Shown here one piece after another: positions 48,046 to 56,750 of a stretch of DNA of 64,000 nucleotides. The notes beneath the pieces were generated by a model. It did not search any database, had not been told where the DNA came from, and saw only the letters and a program-made list of their open reading frames with translations. The stretch covers positions 496,001-560,000 of the forward strand of contig JAQFVV010000275.1 in assembly GCA_028023455.1 (NCBI GenBank). Direction: 5' to 3'. The DNA is from Epiperipatus broadwayi. Taxonomy: Eukaryota; Onychophora; Udeonychophora; Euonychophora; Peripatidae. The translations under genes and the position numbers were made by a program. How positions within the stretch are numbered: position 1 is the first letter of the stretch; each line of letters begins with the position of its first letter.

Positions 48046-49283
48046 TGCAGTATTCAAGGTCAAAGTATAAACATAAATAATAATAATTGTATAAATATAA
48101 CGAATATGTAAAACAATAATAATAATTATATAAATGTAGAATAAGAGTAATAACTGTAATGTATAATAAATATGTAAAATAACTATAGTAATTAAATATA
48201 GCCATATAATTCTATAATTAAAACACTTCTTTTCTTTTCAAAAACTTTATTTGATGTATATATATATCCACTTGTTCCAACGTTTCGACTATTTTTACTC
48301 TATAATCATTTTCAAGGATCTAGAAAAAACATATTACATTATAAAAAACTTCACACAATAAAACCAAAAAAACCCAAACAATATAAAAACATACAAAAAA
48401 ATATATAAACCCCATAAAAATTAAAAATAAATAAAATACATTAAAATCAATTAAATTAAAACACAAAATATACACCACACTTAAGGGAGTCAAGTAAGTG
48501 TGGTGTATATTTTGTGTTTTAATTTAATTGATTTTAATGTATTTTATTTATTTTTAATTTTTATGGGGTTTATATATTTTTTTGTATGTTTTTATATTAT
48601 TTGGGTTTTGTTGGTTTTATTGTGTGAAGTTTGTTATAATGTAATATGTTTTTTCTAGATCCTTGAAAATGACTATAGAGTAAAAATAGTCGAAACGTTG
48701 GAACAAGTGGATATATATATACATCAAATAAAGTTTTTGAAAAGAAAAGAAGTGTTTTAATTATAGAATTATATGGCTATATGCAATGTATATTTTGAAA
48801 AGAAAAAAAGGATTGAGTCGTGATTAGAAACAGAAGTAAATGGATTTATTAATTAAATATAATGACTGTGTAAAATTGCAATGTTGTTAAATCATAGAAA
48901 GTTGTATAATAATAGAAAGCCCAGCTGACCTTATAGAGTCAGAAAACTATGTAAAATACCATATATGGTGAGAAACCTAAAAATACTGTGTGTATGTGAA
49001 AATGTAAGTGAAAACACCATAAATGGTTAGGAATGTAAAAGACTCCAGAAGTCTTGAGGGGTATATAAACCGCCATAACCTGATCTAAATGTTCTGAGTA
49101 TGTTCTGGGTTTTAATTAATAGTCAGAGACTCCTGCCTCTGTAAGTCCAAAAGCAGGACTAGGGTATTTATATGCAGGTCACCATGACCTTTTATTATTT
49201 TATTACGCCTTATAATAGGCTATGTATATAGTTAAAATTATCTGTATTAAACTATAATCTTACCATGGTCTTAATACACAGCC
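48046..49283 (+). repeat. 5' LTR, interrupted by a palindromic insertion
   Basis: 48046-48200 and 48862-49283 together match the 3' LTR (50664-51276); the insertion is 48201-48849 with TAATTAAATATA repeated on both sides. TATATAAAC at about 49060 is a plausible TATA box; the same sequence is present in the 3' LTR. Confidence 0.9.
48201..48849. mobile_element. PLE-derived palindrome, 283-bp arms, 12-bp TSD
   Basis: Arms 48201-48483 and 48495-48777 are near-perfect inverted repeats of equal length with an 11-base spacer. Each arm's outer end has the hairpin motif TTGAAAATGACTA..TAGTCGAAACG (left 48317-48281 on the minus strand, right 48661-48697), then CAAGTGGATATATATA and an A-rich end, as at PLE 3' termini. 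TAATTAAATATA (48189-48200, 48850-48861) flanks the insertion as a 12-bp duplication. A 72-base tail (48778-48849) on the right is not palindromic. No coding sequence. Confidence 0.85.
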
Positions 49284-49286
49284 TAT

Positions 49287-49304
49287 TGGCGCAGTCGGCA
49301 CAGG
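49287..49304 (+). promoter_or_regulatory. Primer-binding site
   Basis: TGGCGCAGTCGG starts three bases after the 5' LTR end, the normal position for tRNA priming of minus-strand synthesis. Its first nine bases equal those of the inner element at 15888-15880. Confidence 0.75.
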
Positions 49305-49446
49305 AATCGAATCAAAGAAAGTGGCAGTTAATACAGGAATGGAACTGCATTAAAAATTGGCTCGGTCATCATAGGATCGAATCTGCAAATAATTGCCTAA
49401 ACAGCAAGCTGAGACAAAGTGTAAGTGGATTCGAATTAATAGAGAA

Positions 49447-50028
49447 ATGGCGAGCATATTGCAAGTTTCTGTTTGCGAATTTAATGTAAAAGATCCAAGT
49501 GATTGGCCACTGTATGTTCAGAGGATAAAAAACTACTTTATACTAAATAGTATTACAGAGAATACTTTAAAAGTAGCCTCATTACTTTGCTTTGCAGGCG
49601 AGAGAGTAATCGAAATAGTGAACAAACTATGTGTAAATTCGCTGGAGACACAGAAATATGATGAGCTCGTAACACAGCTAAATGAATATTTTAATCCCCA
49701 GCCATCCAAGTTTATTGCTCAATTGCACTTTAGAGGCAGAAGGCAAAGAAAGAATGAGAAAATAAAAGAATATGACATTGGTTTAAGAGAGATGACAAAG
49801 CCATGCCTTTACGGTAAATATTTAGAAGAAGCCCTTCTAGAACAGCTATTATACAGGATAATTGATGACCAGTTTAGGCAGATCTTATTGGCAATAAAAG
49901 ATCTAACTTACAAAGAAGCTGTCAGATGGGGAACAGCTTATGAATTGCTGCTTGACCAAGCGAGAGAATTCATAAGTTTCACGATACCAGAACCACTTCA
50001 AACACTACAATATTTAAAATGTTTGTAG
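49447..50028 (+). CDS. Gag protein of the 48-51 kb element
   Basis: I choose ATG 49447 (MASILQVSVCEFNVKDPSDW), in good start context, over the in-frame 49393. DPSDWPLYVQRIKNYFILNS is the conserved capsid start (W..Y..R...YF..N.I). KVASLLCFAGERVIEIVNKL follows, then LNEYFNPQPSKFIAQLHFRG and RQRKNEKIKEYDIGLREMTK, with CLYGKYLEEALLEQLLYRII as the 'C.YG..L...L...F..G' block. The frame is intact for 194 codons and ends just before the zinc knuckle. In intact elements Gag assembles the particle and could act in trans here, so this frame may still be translatable. Confidence 0.8.
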   Translation: MASILQVSVCEFNVKDPSDWPLYVQRIKNYFILNSITENTLKVASLLCFAGERVIEIVNKLCVNSLETQKYDELVTQLNEYFNPQPSKFIAQLHFRGRRQRKNEKIKEYDIGLREMTKPCLYGKYLEEALLEQLLYRIIDDQFRQILLAIKDLTYKEAVRWGTAYELLLDQAREFISFTIPEPLQTLQYLKCL

Positions 50029-50105
50029 TTAAACCCAAAACCAATAAACAAATTAAATGTTTTTGATGTAGAAAATCGGTCACAAAGCCTGTGATTGCAG
50101 TTTAC
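50029..50105 (+). pseudogene. Broken nucleocapsid zinc knuckle
   Basis: IKCF, a stop, CRKS and, after a +1 shift, GHKACDC: together a CX2CX3GHX4C knuckle with a TGA inside the first Cys pair and a frameshift before GH. In intact elements this binds genomic RNA. Confidence 0.65.
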
Positions 50106-50119
50106 CAGAAACTGAAAGT

Positions 50120-50339
50120 TATCGGAAAATAACCGAGTATCCTGAAAGATGGTACCACCATACAAAGTCATGCAGAGCGATGGAAAGTAGCTACATAAAA
50201 AGTGCTACTATAGACGAATCTGATCGGAAAATAACCAAGTATCCCAAAAGATGGCACCACCATACAAAAACGAACAGAGAATTTACATGTGAAGCGATGG
50301 AAAATAGCTACATAAAAAGTGCTACTATAGATGAATCTG
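50120..50339 (+). repeat. Tandem duplication in the internal region
   Basis: Units 50120-50221 and 50222-50339 share 'tcggaaaataacc.agtatcc..aaagatgg.accaccatacaaa', then 'gcgatggaaa.tagctacataaaaagtgctactatagacgaatctga' with few changes. The second unit has 16-17 extra bases in the middle. In the open frame 50180-50698 this repeats ESSYIKSATIDESD as ENSYIKSATIDESD. Confidence 0.9.
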
Positions 50340-50640
50340 ATCAAATTATGATAAAAATAAAAAAAATCGACATAGAATCGCAAGTCAAAAATAATTACCC
50401 CAGCTTGTTCAAAAAAGAACCAGGAAAACAAAAAACCTTGCCTGTAGAAATAGAGTTAAGAGACAGAGGAAAACCTTTTGTAACAAAACCTCAAAAAGTA
50501 TCTATAGCACAGCAAAAATTGGCGGATCGAAACCACCATCAACAAACAGTAAATTGGCGAAGAACAGCAAAGACCACCAGCAACTGGCAAGGACTAGAAA
50601 CCCCTTGTCTCATCTCAAAGACTATGTTAGGTGAAAAACC
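50340..50640 (+). pseudogene. Remnant of pol N-terminus (RT start)
   Basis: NNYPSLFKKEPGKQKTLPVE and PQKVSIAQQKLADR resemble the segment leading into gypsy RT ('YP.LF...G......H.I....P....PY..S..Q'). Nothing of the RT catalytic core follows; the frame runs on into the polypurine tract and the LTR (stop at 50698). RT, RNase H and integrase are deleted. Confidence 0.55.
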
Positions 50641-50646
50641 ATACTT

Positions 50647-50663
50647 CTGGGGTGGGGGAGGAG
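50647..50663 (+). promoter_or_regulatory. Polypurine tract
   Basis: GGGGTGGGGGAGGAG lies directly before the 3' LTR start (TGCAG, 50664), the usual primer for plus-strand synthesis. Confidence 0.8.
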
Positions 50664-51276
50664 TGCAGTATTCAAGGTCAAGGTATAAACATAAATAATA
50701 ATAATTGTATAAATATAACGAATATGTAAAACAATAATAATAATTGTATAAATGTAGAATAAGAGTAATAACTGTAATGTATAATAAATATGTAAAATAA
50801 CTGTATAGTAATTAAGTATAATGACTGTGTAAAATTGCATTGTTGTTAAATCATAGAAAGTTGTATAATAATAGAAAGTCCAGCTGACCTTATAGGGTCA
50901 GAAAACTATGTAAAATACCATATATGGTGAGAAACATAAAAATACAGTGTGTATGTGAAAACATAAGTGAAAACACCATATATGGTTAGGAATGTAAAAG
51001 ACTCCAGAAGTCTTGAGGGGTATATAAACCCCCATAACCTGATCTAAATGTTCTGAGTATGTTCTGAGTTTTAATTAATAATCAGAGACTCCTGCCTCTG
51101 TAAGTCCAAAAGCAAGACTAGGGTATTTATATGCAGGTCACCACAACCCTTTATTATTTTATTACACCTTATAATAGGCTATGTACATAGTTAAAATTAT
51201 TCATATTAAACTATAATCTTACCATCTCAATTCTGCCTTTGTTCATTTATTTACTTGCTGGTCTTAAGACACAGCA
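50664..51276 (+). repeat. 3' LTR with a 34-bp extra block
   Basis: Matches the 5' LTR apart from the palindrome insertion there and 34 extra bases here (51226-51259), between TACCAT and GGTCTTAA, which are adjacent in the 5' LTR. Confidence 0.9.
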
Positions 51277-51281
51277 CAAGC

Positions 51282-51726
51282 TCAATGGACTTCTATCTTT
51301 AACTAATTTGTGACGGGCATTGATTGTCCACTATAACTTGAATAGGAAATAATTAATAATGGGAATTGTTCGTTGAACTTTATAGATCTTGGTAGCTTAG
51401 ATTAAACATATGAAAGTTTATAGAAAATACTACCTAGATAATATCAAACAATCTATTTTCTAAGTAAAGGATTTCAATTATCATACTTAATCATTTTAAA
51501 TAAAAGAAAGCATTTAGAACATAAAAGAAAATGAAAATTTAAAGAAAGAGATAATATATTTGGTTAAAGCTGTATAAACATTACAAATCTATACTTTGGG
51601 ATTTAAAATAAAAGAAATTGAAAGTTACATTTTAAAATTGTTAGCTTGTTAAAGGTGTTTACCTCACTACCAATCGGCAAATGGTCCATTCTTCAAAGCA
51701 GAGTTGACTAAAGCTGGTATTTATCC
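51282..51726. other. Unassigned DNA
   Basis: No feature recognised between the LTR element and the hAT MITE. Confidence 0.45.
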
Positions 51727-51734
51727 CTTTAGAC

Positions 51735-52102
51735 CAGGGGTCCCATACCCTATGCCTGCAGGCACCATGGTGCCCGCAGACTATTTTACATGTGCCCGCT
51801 GCTATACGAACATGATAAAATATTATTTATCTGATACAAATAAATTTAATTTTTAAAATTTCTTATAAATTATTGTATTATATTGTAATCAATTTGTAGG
51901 GCATACTATACTTTTACAGCATAAAAATATAAATGTTAATTACATGTTAAAATTTTATTTTTGAAATAAATATTTTTTTGTACATTATGTGTATTATTAA
52001 CAATATCCAATTATAAATTTACATTGAAAAAATAAATGGTGCCTGCCACCTGGCCATTATTATAGAATGTGCTCTTAAGTGCAAAAAGGTTGGGGACCCC
52101 TG
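51735..52102. mobile_element. hAT-type MITE (368 bp) with 8-bp TSD
   Basis: Left end CAGGGGTCCCATACCC and right end GGTTGGGGACCCCTG form terminal inverted repeats of the hAT CAGGGG type. CTTTAGAC is duplicated exactly outside both ends (51727-51734 and 52103-52110). The inside is AT-rich with subterminal GC-rich blocks (GTGCCCGC..GTGCC near the left, GTGCCTGCCACC near the right) and no ORF, so it depends on a hAT transposase encoded elsewhere. Confidence 0.93.
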
Positions 52103-52110
52103 CTTTAGAC

Positions 52111-53224
52111 TTTCTGGATACAGTTCATTAGTACTGGGCAATGTTATGGTTTGCATAGCATGGTGATGATTTGCCAACAGATTTGGAATGGACAATATAT
52201 TTTTCTTTACCCTGTCATTTTGGAAATTTTTCTTTCAAATAGAACAGGTGCACTTCACTAAGTAAGCTAAAATAATATATTTTTTAAATGTTTTTGGGCT
52301 ATTTATTTAACTCCAAAATTATCTATAGGATCTATCTAACTTTGACGTCTACCAATTGCAATTTCCCAAGGTGCTTCTTTGTGGTTGGTGTTGATGATGA
52401 TTTCCTACTATTGGCTGGCTCATACCAAGATGGCAAATCCAAACTTCCCCATGGCTATAAAAAATATAAAGAAAATACCAAATACAGAAATTTTTTAAAT
52501 TAAATTTGATAATGAGTCCTGAAAATCCTAATCTCACTTCACAATATACAGCTCATTTAATTGGATTGGAGATTAGTAAAGAATTTAATTAGTAACAAAA
52601 GAAAAAAAAAAAAAACTTAGTCATGAAATTCTTAAACTTTTGTTATATTTTATAAATTACGATAATTAATGACCCTCACAATTAATAATACTAAAATTGA
52701 TTGTTTTAAATAAATTTTATTTGAGGTATTTTCTTTTAGACTGATAAATATAAATGTCACAAAATGAAATAAGTAGTACAAGAATTTAACAAAACTATTT
52801 GGACTAATTGGAGCACTTATACATTTCATAATTTACTTTTAAATTTGCAATATTCAAGCCTAGTAATTAATATAAATAGATTTTTAAAATATTAGAAATT
52901 AATTAACAGGTTAGTTTTACAGACAATAATTTAAAATATAACGGTAATTGCTAATATATTAGATAAATTTTTTAAATGAATACAATTTACAAATACATAT
53001 TATATAACAACAAAGATTATTTCATGTGCATGCATATGCCGACACATACATACATGGTGATAAAGAAAATATAATTTTAAATTATATGATAATTATTAGC
53101 ATCATAGCTGCCTAATGCTTGAGACAGGTAACTGTTAGCCATGGAATGAGTTCAAACCCCATATCAGGGCTGCTACCATTTGCTTTAAATGAAGTGTAAA
53201 TATGAATAGGATATTTACAGCTTC
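52111..53224. other. Unassigned AT-rich DNA
   Basis: Nothing supported. Overlapping 62-71-codon frames near 52.3-52.5 kb have no recognisable domain. Confidence 0.45.
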
Positions 53225-53302
53225 ACAACTTTGACACTATCCACCTTAGATAAATACAATAATGATTATTACTAATCATCCCCCAAACTAGAGACCAAGA
53301 GA
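53225..53302 (-). mobile_element. Inverted fragment of the ribozyme repeat
   Basis: Read on the minus strand it repeats 53394-53470 (TGGTCTCTAGTTTGGGGGAT, ATTAGTAATAATCA, GGTGGAT.GT). It sits head to head with the main unit, as in the PLE pairs of the window. Confidence 0.75.
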
Positions 53303-53528
53303 AAGGTGAATAACTTCATGTGTGTATGTTTAAAATTTAAAAATCAGATGTATTAATCTTTAACTTATGTTAAAATTTATATCTGTGCTAGTGATGGTCT
53401 CTAGTTTGGGGGATGATTAGTAATAATCAGTATTGTATTTATTTGAGGTGGATGATAAAAAAGTTGAGAGTGGAATGAGTTTGACAATGGTAAATAAAAA
53501 TGTAACAAATTACTATAGATAAATACTC

Positions 53529-53565
<37 letters not shown>

Positions 53566-53712
53566 AGATAGTGACCTGAGCCAAATGATGATTGCTGGTT
53601 CAGCACGAAATGCATCTTGGGGGTCATTTGTCTTTTATTGTATCTTTATTTATATGAATTTAAAAAGAATGAGGAAGTATGAAGGTTGTTTAATATATTT
53701 ATAGAAATAAAC
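53303..53712 (+). mobile_element. Retrozyme-like ribozyme repeat, one unit
   Basis: About 410 bases, homologous to the 45-46 kb copy. It starts at 'aagagaaaggtgaataact' and ends at 'ataaacatgtg', the point in the other copy that directly precedes 'tcaagagaaatgtgaataact'. So it is one complete unit cut open at that point, as expected if it came from a circular or tandem RNA. It includes a hammerhead (53572-53626) and an (AT)n run (53532-53563). No ORF. Confidence 0.7.
53572..53626 (+). ncRNA. Hammerhead ribozyme, type I, core C changed to A
   Basis: TGACC (53572-53576) pairs with GGTCA (53622-53626) and CCAA (53581-53584) with TTGG (53617-53620), giving stem I with an internal loop. The core is ATGATGA (53585-53591; CTGATGA expected). 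Stem II is 53592-53597 with 53601-53606 around a GTT loop, five of six pairs intact. GAAA follows at 53607-53610, then a minimal stem III (TGCA), and TC; cleavage would follow C53616. The C-to-A change in the core should inactivate this copy. Confidence 0.85.
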
Positions 53713-53749
53713 ATGTGTTTAAAAAGGAATTGTATATTATGAAGTAGAA

Positions 53750-54420
53750 GTAATGAATAAAAGAAATGAAAGATTGATAAGTTTTTGTAAGGAAAATGGC
53801 ATGAGAATAAAAACATATGGTTCAAATATTCTAAAAAAAATGTTTTGCTCATGTAAAACTTCAAAGTTTTGATTCAAAATACTTAAGAAATGCTACTAAG
53901 TATATATTCATGCATTTTGAAGCTGATATAGATTCAGAACACCATGAAATAATAAAATTGAGATTGTTTTTAAAAGAATGAGAAAAATTGGTCCAAAGAG
54001 AAAAATAAATACTTTATTAATTTAATGATATAAAAAAACAAACAAACTAGATTTTGATAAGAAAATAATCTTAAATAGTAGAAGGCTAATTTATAAAGCA
54101 AATTTAAGCAAAGGCTAAGAATTATTCAATGAAATTGTAAAAGATGTAGCAAAAAACAAAGGTTATAAAATAAATAAAAAAGCTAAAAATATTGATCGTA
54201 ACTGATATTAAGAGTACATGGAAAAGAAAAATTAAGTAAATAATTCTCTAGAATGCAAATATCTGGATAAAGAATTTAAAAGTAAATTGATGATTGAAAC
54301 TGTAGTAAATAGAGGAAATGTAGCAAAAATTCAAAAAAACAATATATATAATTTAGTATCTAGAAGAATAAATAATTTTGCTCTAGAAGAAATACATTTG
54401 GAGAAATAAAGCAGTAATTG
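53750..54420 (+). pseudogene. Possible non-LTR endonuclease remnant
   Basis: NKRNERLISFCKENGMRIKT resembles the AP-endonuclease segment 'NERG..L..FC..N.L.I.NT' of RTE-like elements, and ADIDSEHHEIIKLRLFLKE resembles the closing 'GADCGSDHHLV..KL.LKLK' segment. The stretch between them and the following Lys-rich region do not align with confidence, and stops are frequent. Confidence 0.4.
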
Positions 54421-56286
54421 AATCAACAAATGGTAGGTTTTAAATAAAAACAATAGATGTATTGAAAAAATGAAAAGAAAATATAAATGATTTGTATGTT
54501 AGAAATAGCAACCTTCATTTGTATCGATGATAAATGCCTTATGCCAAAATAAAAACAAAAAAATAATAATAAAACTTTAATTGATATGAAGCTAATAGAA
54601 CATAGGAACTTAATAAGATTTGAGTTGAATTATTAAAGGATATGAGGGAAAAGAATTTAAAAGAATTATATAATATATAAAACGTAATTTGACTCAGAAA
54701 AGTGGCTAAAATATTTCTTTTCACACAAATATAATGTCACACATGAGTAAATGTAATGTGGAGCTTTTAGAATCAGTTTAATTTCATAAGCATCTAATAT
54801 GTTTTTAAAGGCTTGAAAAGCTAAAAAAGAGATAATATTGCAACTGAAGTAGTAAGAACTGTTGTTGAGTGTCAATATTAAAAAAGAAATTAATATTTTT
54901 TTTATTTGATCCTGAAAAGTATTTTATCCTATTCTGAAAAAGAAATTGTGTTGTATTATAATTAAGATTTTGTCATACTTAAATTGCACACAAATTAATA
55001 AAAATTATTGCATAAAATCAAAAATTTTTGCATAGTTTCAGTTATGACCAATAGATATTTGATATATATTTGATTTATTAATATTGATACAAGGTATAAT
55101 TATAATTATCATGAATTATAAGTTTAGTATTCCTAAGTATATAATGTTTTAAAACCACTTCTAAGTCTATATTTTAATGAAAGTTGAGGAATATAATATA
55201 TTGATTTTACGGTGTTTTTTTTTTTGTTCATGTCTAAAGTAATAGTACCCAAAATTAATATTTTTAGTTTTCTATCATTATTCATTATAATGACAGTAGC
55301 CAAAACATTATATATTCTATTGTACAAATTTTTTTTCATCATAATTTTTTGTATGTTTTCTATTTTCAGTTTATTTCTCAATATTTTTTTTTATAATTCA
55401 AATGCCAAAAGTCTTTTGCTGCTATGATTATAAATTTTTTTCATTCAATTTTCAGATCATCTGTCCCAAAATTAGAAGATTATTAGAGAAACAATAACAT
55501 ACCTAATTAATTGGCTATCTAATAATGAATTTCATTTGCAGGAGAAATACTATATTTGAGTTTTTTTTTTAAAATGTGCAGAATTAATTTTATTTTCTAT
55601 ATTATAAGCTTTTTGTTTAGTTTCTGAATTAACAATTTGGCTATTATTACGATATTTTCATAATACAAAAGGATTACACGCAATTCTAAATATTGTTAAG
55701 ATGCTAAAATACATTTTATTAAAGAGTTAGTAAGTAATGGTAATTATCATTTATAGTGATTAAATGTTATCTCTTAGTTATAGTACTATATTTTTCAGTG
55801 AGCTCAATGTTACATATTTCATTTTACTAAAGTAATACTGTAGAAATGCAAACAATTTGTTTTAAACATTATTTATTTAAATATTGTTATTCATATTCAT
55901 GAGCATTAATATACTTTCATTTAAGATTAACAATTTTTGAATTAAATCATATTTACTAATATTTTAACTGTTAATAATTAACATTTTTTTAGTGTTTTGG
56001 AATTTTGTTTAATACATAGTTAAGTGTATGTTCAAAACCATTAACGTATCACATTACCAACAAAACATTACATGGCATTCTTTATCAAATTTTTCTATTC
56101 TTACTATTTTTATACCATCTACTGTAAATTTTAGTAAGCAATAAAAGTCAGACAATAGTACTTGATAAGTCCTTATCCAGTACAATTCTATCCAAATATT
56201 TTCACATTAATTTCTAGCTTATGAATTTAATAAACTTTACCAGCCATTTTGTTTACTTTTTGTTATAAATCATTGGATAAAATATA
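54421..56286. other. Unassigned AT-rich DNA
   Basis: No gene or repeat recognised. Phe/Ile-rich open frames on both strands (for example 55212-55427) follow from base composition. Confidence 0.45.
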
Positions 56287-56750
56287 TTATGCACTACCAT
56301 CTGGAATCTGTTCATTACTAAAGCTTTCAGTTGGTGGCATAAAAGTAATGAGAATACAAGAATTTTCTGCATTATAAAAATACAAAGTCATTATAATATC
56401 TAGACACTGAACAGGTGTAAGATCTTTATAACTATGCAGACAAACAAATTTCAATTTAAAAAAAATTGAGGCTTTCAATTTGGGATGATAGCTTGTCAGA
56501 ATAAAAAAAAGTAAAAAAAAAATAGCTGCTAAAGGAAAGGTGTGTTAGATCTAAAAGATTCAAATTCATAGTTCAAGAAAATCCAAAAAGCTCCTCATTG
56601 ATGAAAACCATAAGGTGGAAACTAATGTGAGGAAATTTGGACAGCTTTGGATAAGAATTTTTAAGCACTACCATCTGACATCTATTGATTAATAAAGTTT
56701 ACTGGGTGGTATAAATATAATGAGAATATAAAAAGTTGCTATTAAATAGT
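56287..56750 (+). repeat. Diverged direct repeat, ~90-bp units 375 bp apart
   Basis: GCACTACCATCTG..ATCT followed by 'attaataaag.tt.ctgg.tgg.ataaa.ataatgagaata.aa' occurs at 56291-56370 and 56668-56735. Confidence 0.65.

Larger units (their letters stand above)
48046..51276 (+). mobile_element. Non-autonomous Ty3/gypsy element with perfect 5-bp TSD
   Basis: LTRs at 48046-49283 (including an insertion) and 50664-51276, starting TGCAG and ending ACACAGCA (ACACAGCC in the 5' copy). The 5-mer CAAGC is duplicated exactly at 48041-48045 and 51277-51281. A primer-binding site follows the 5' LTR and a G-rich polypurine tract precedes the 3' LTR. The internal region is only about 1.4 kb: gag, a broken zinc knuckle, a duplicated segment and a short pol N-terminus. 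Good LTR similarity and the perfect duplication point to a fairly young insertion. Confidence 0.9.

Noticed and set aside
49287-49304. TGGCGCAGTCGG as a pol III A box of a tRNA-derived SINE
   Set aside because: It does resemble an A box, but its position three bases after an LTR end and the shared start with the other element's site make a primer-binding site the better reading. No matching B box follows at the right distance.
50168-50431. 87-codon minus frame with internally repeated sequence
   Set aside because: The repeat in the protein is only the antisense of the duplicated DNA segment in the LTR element.
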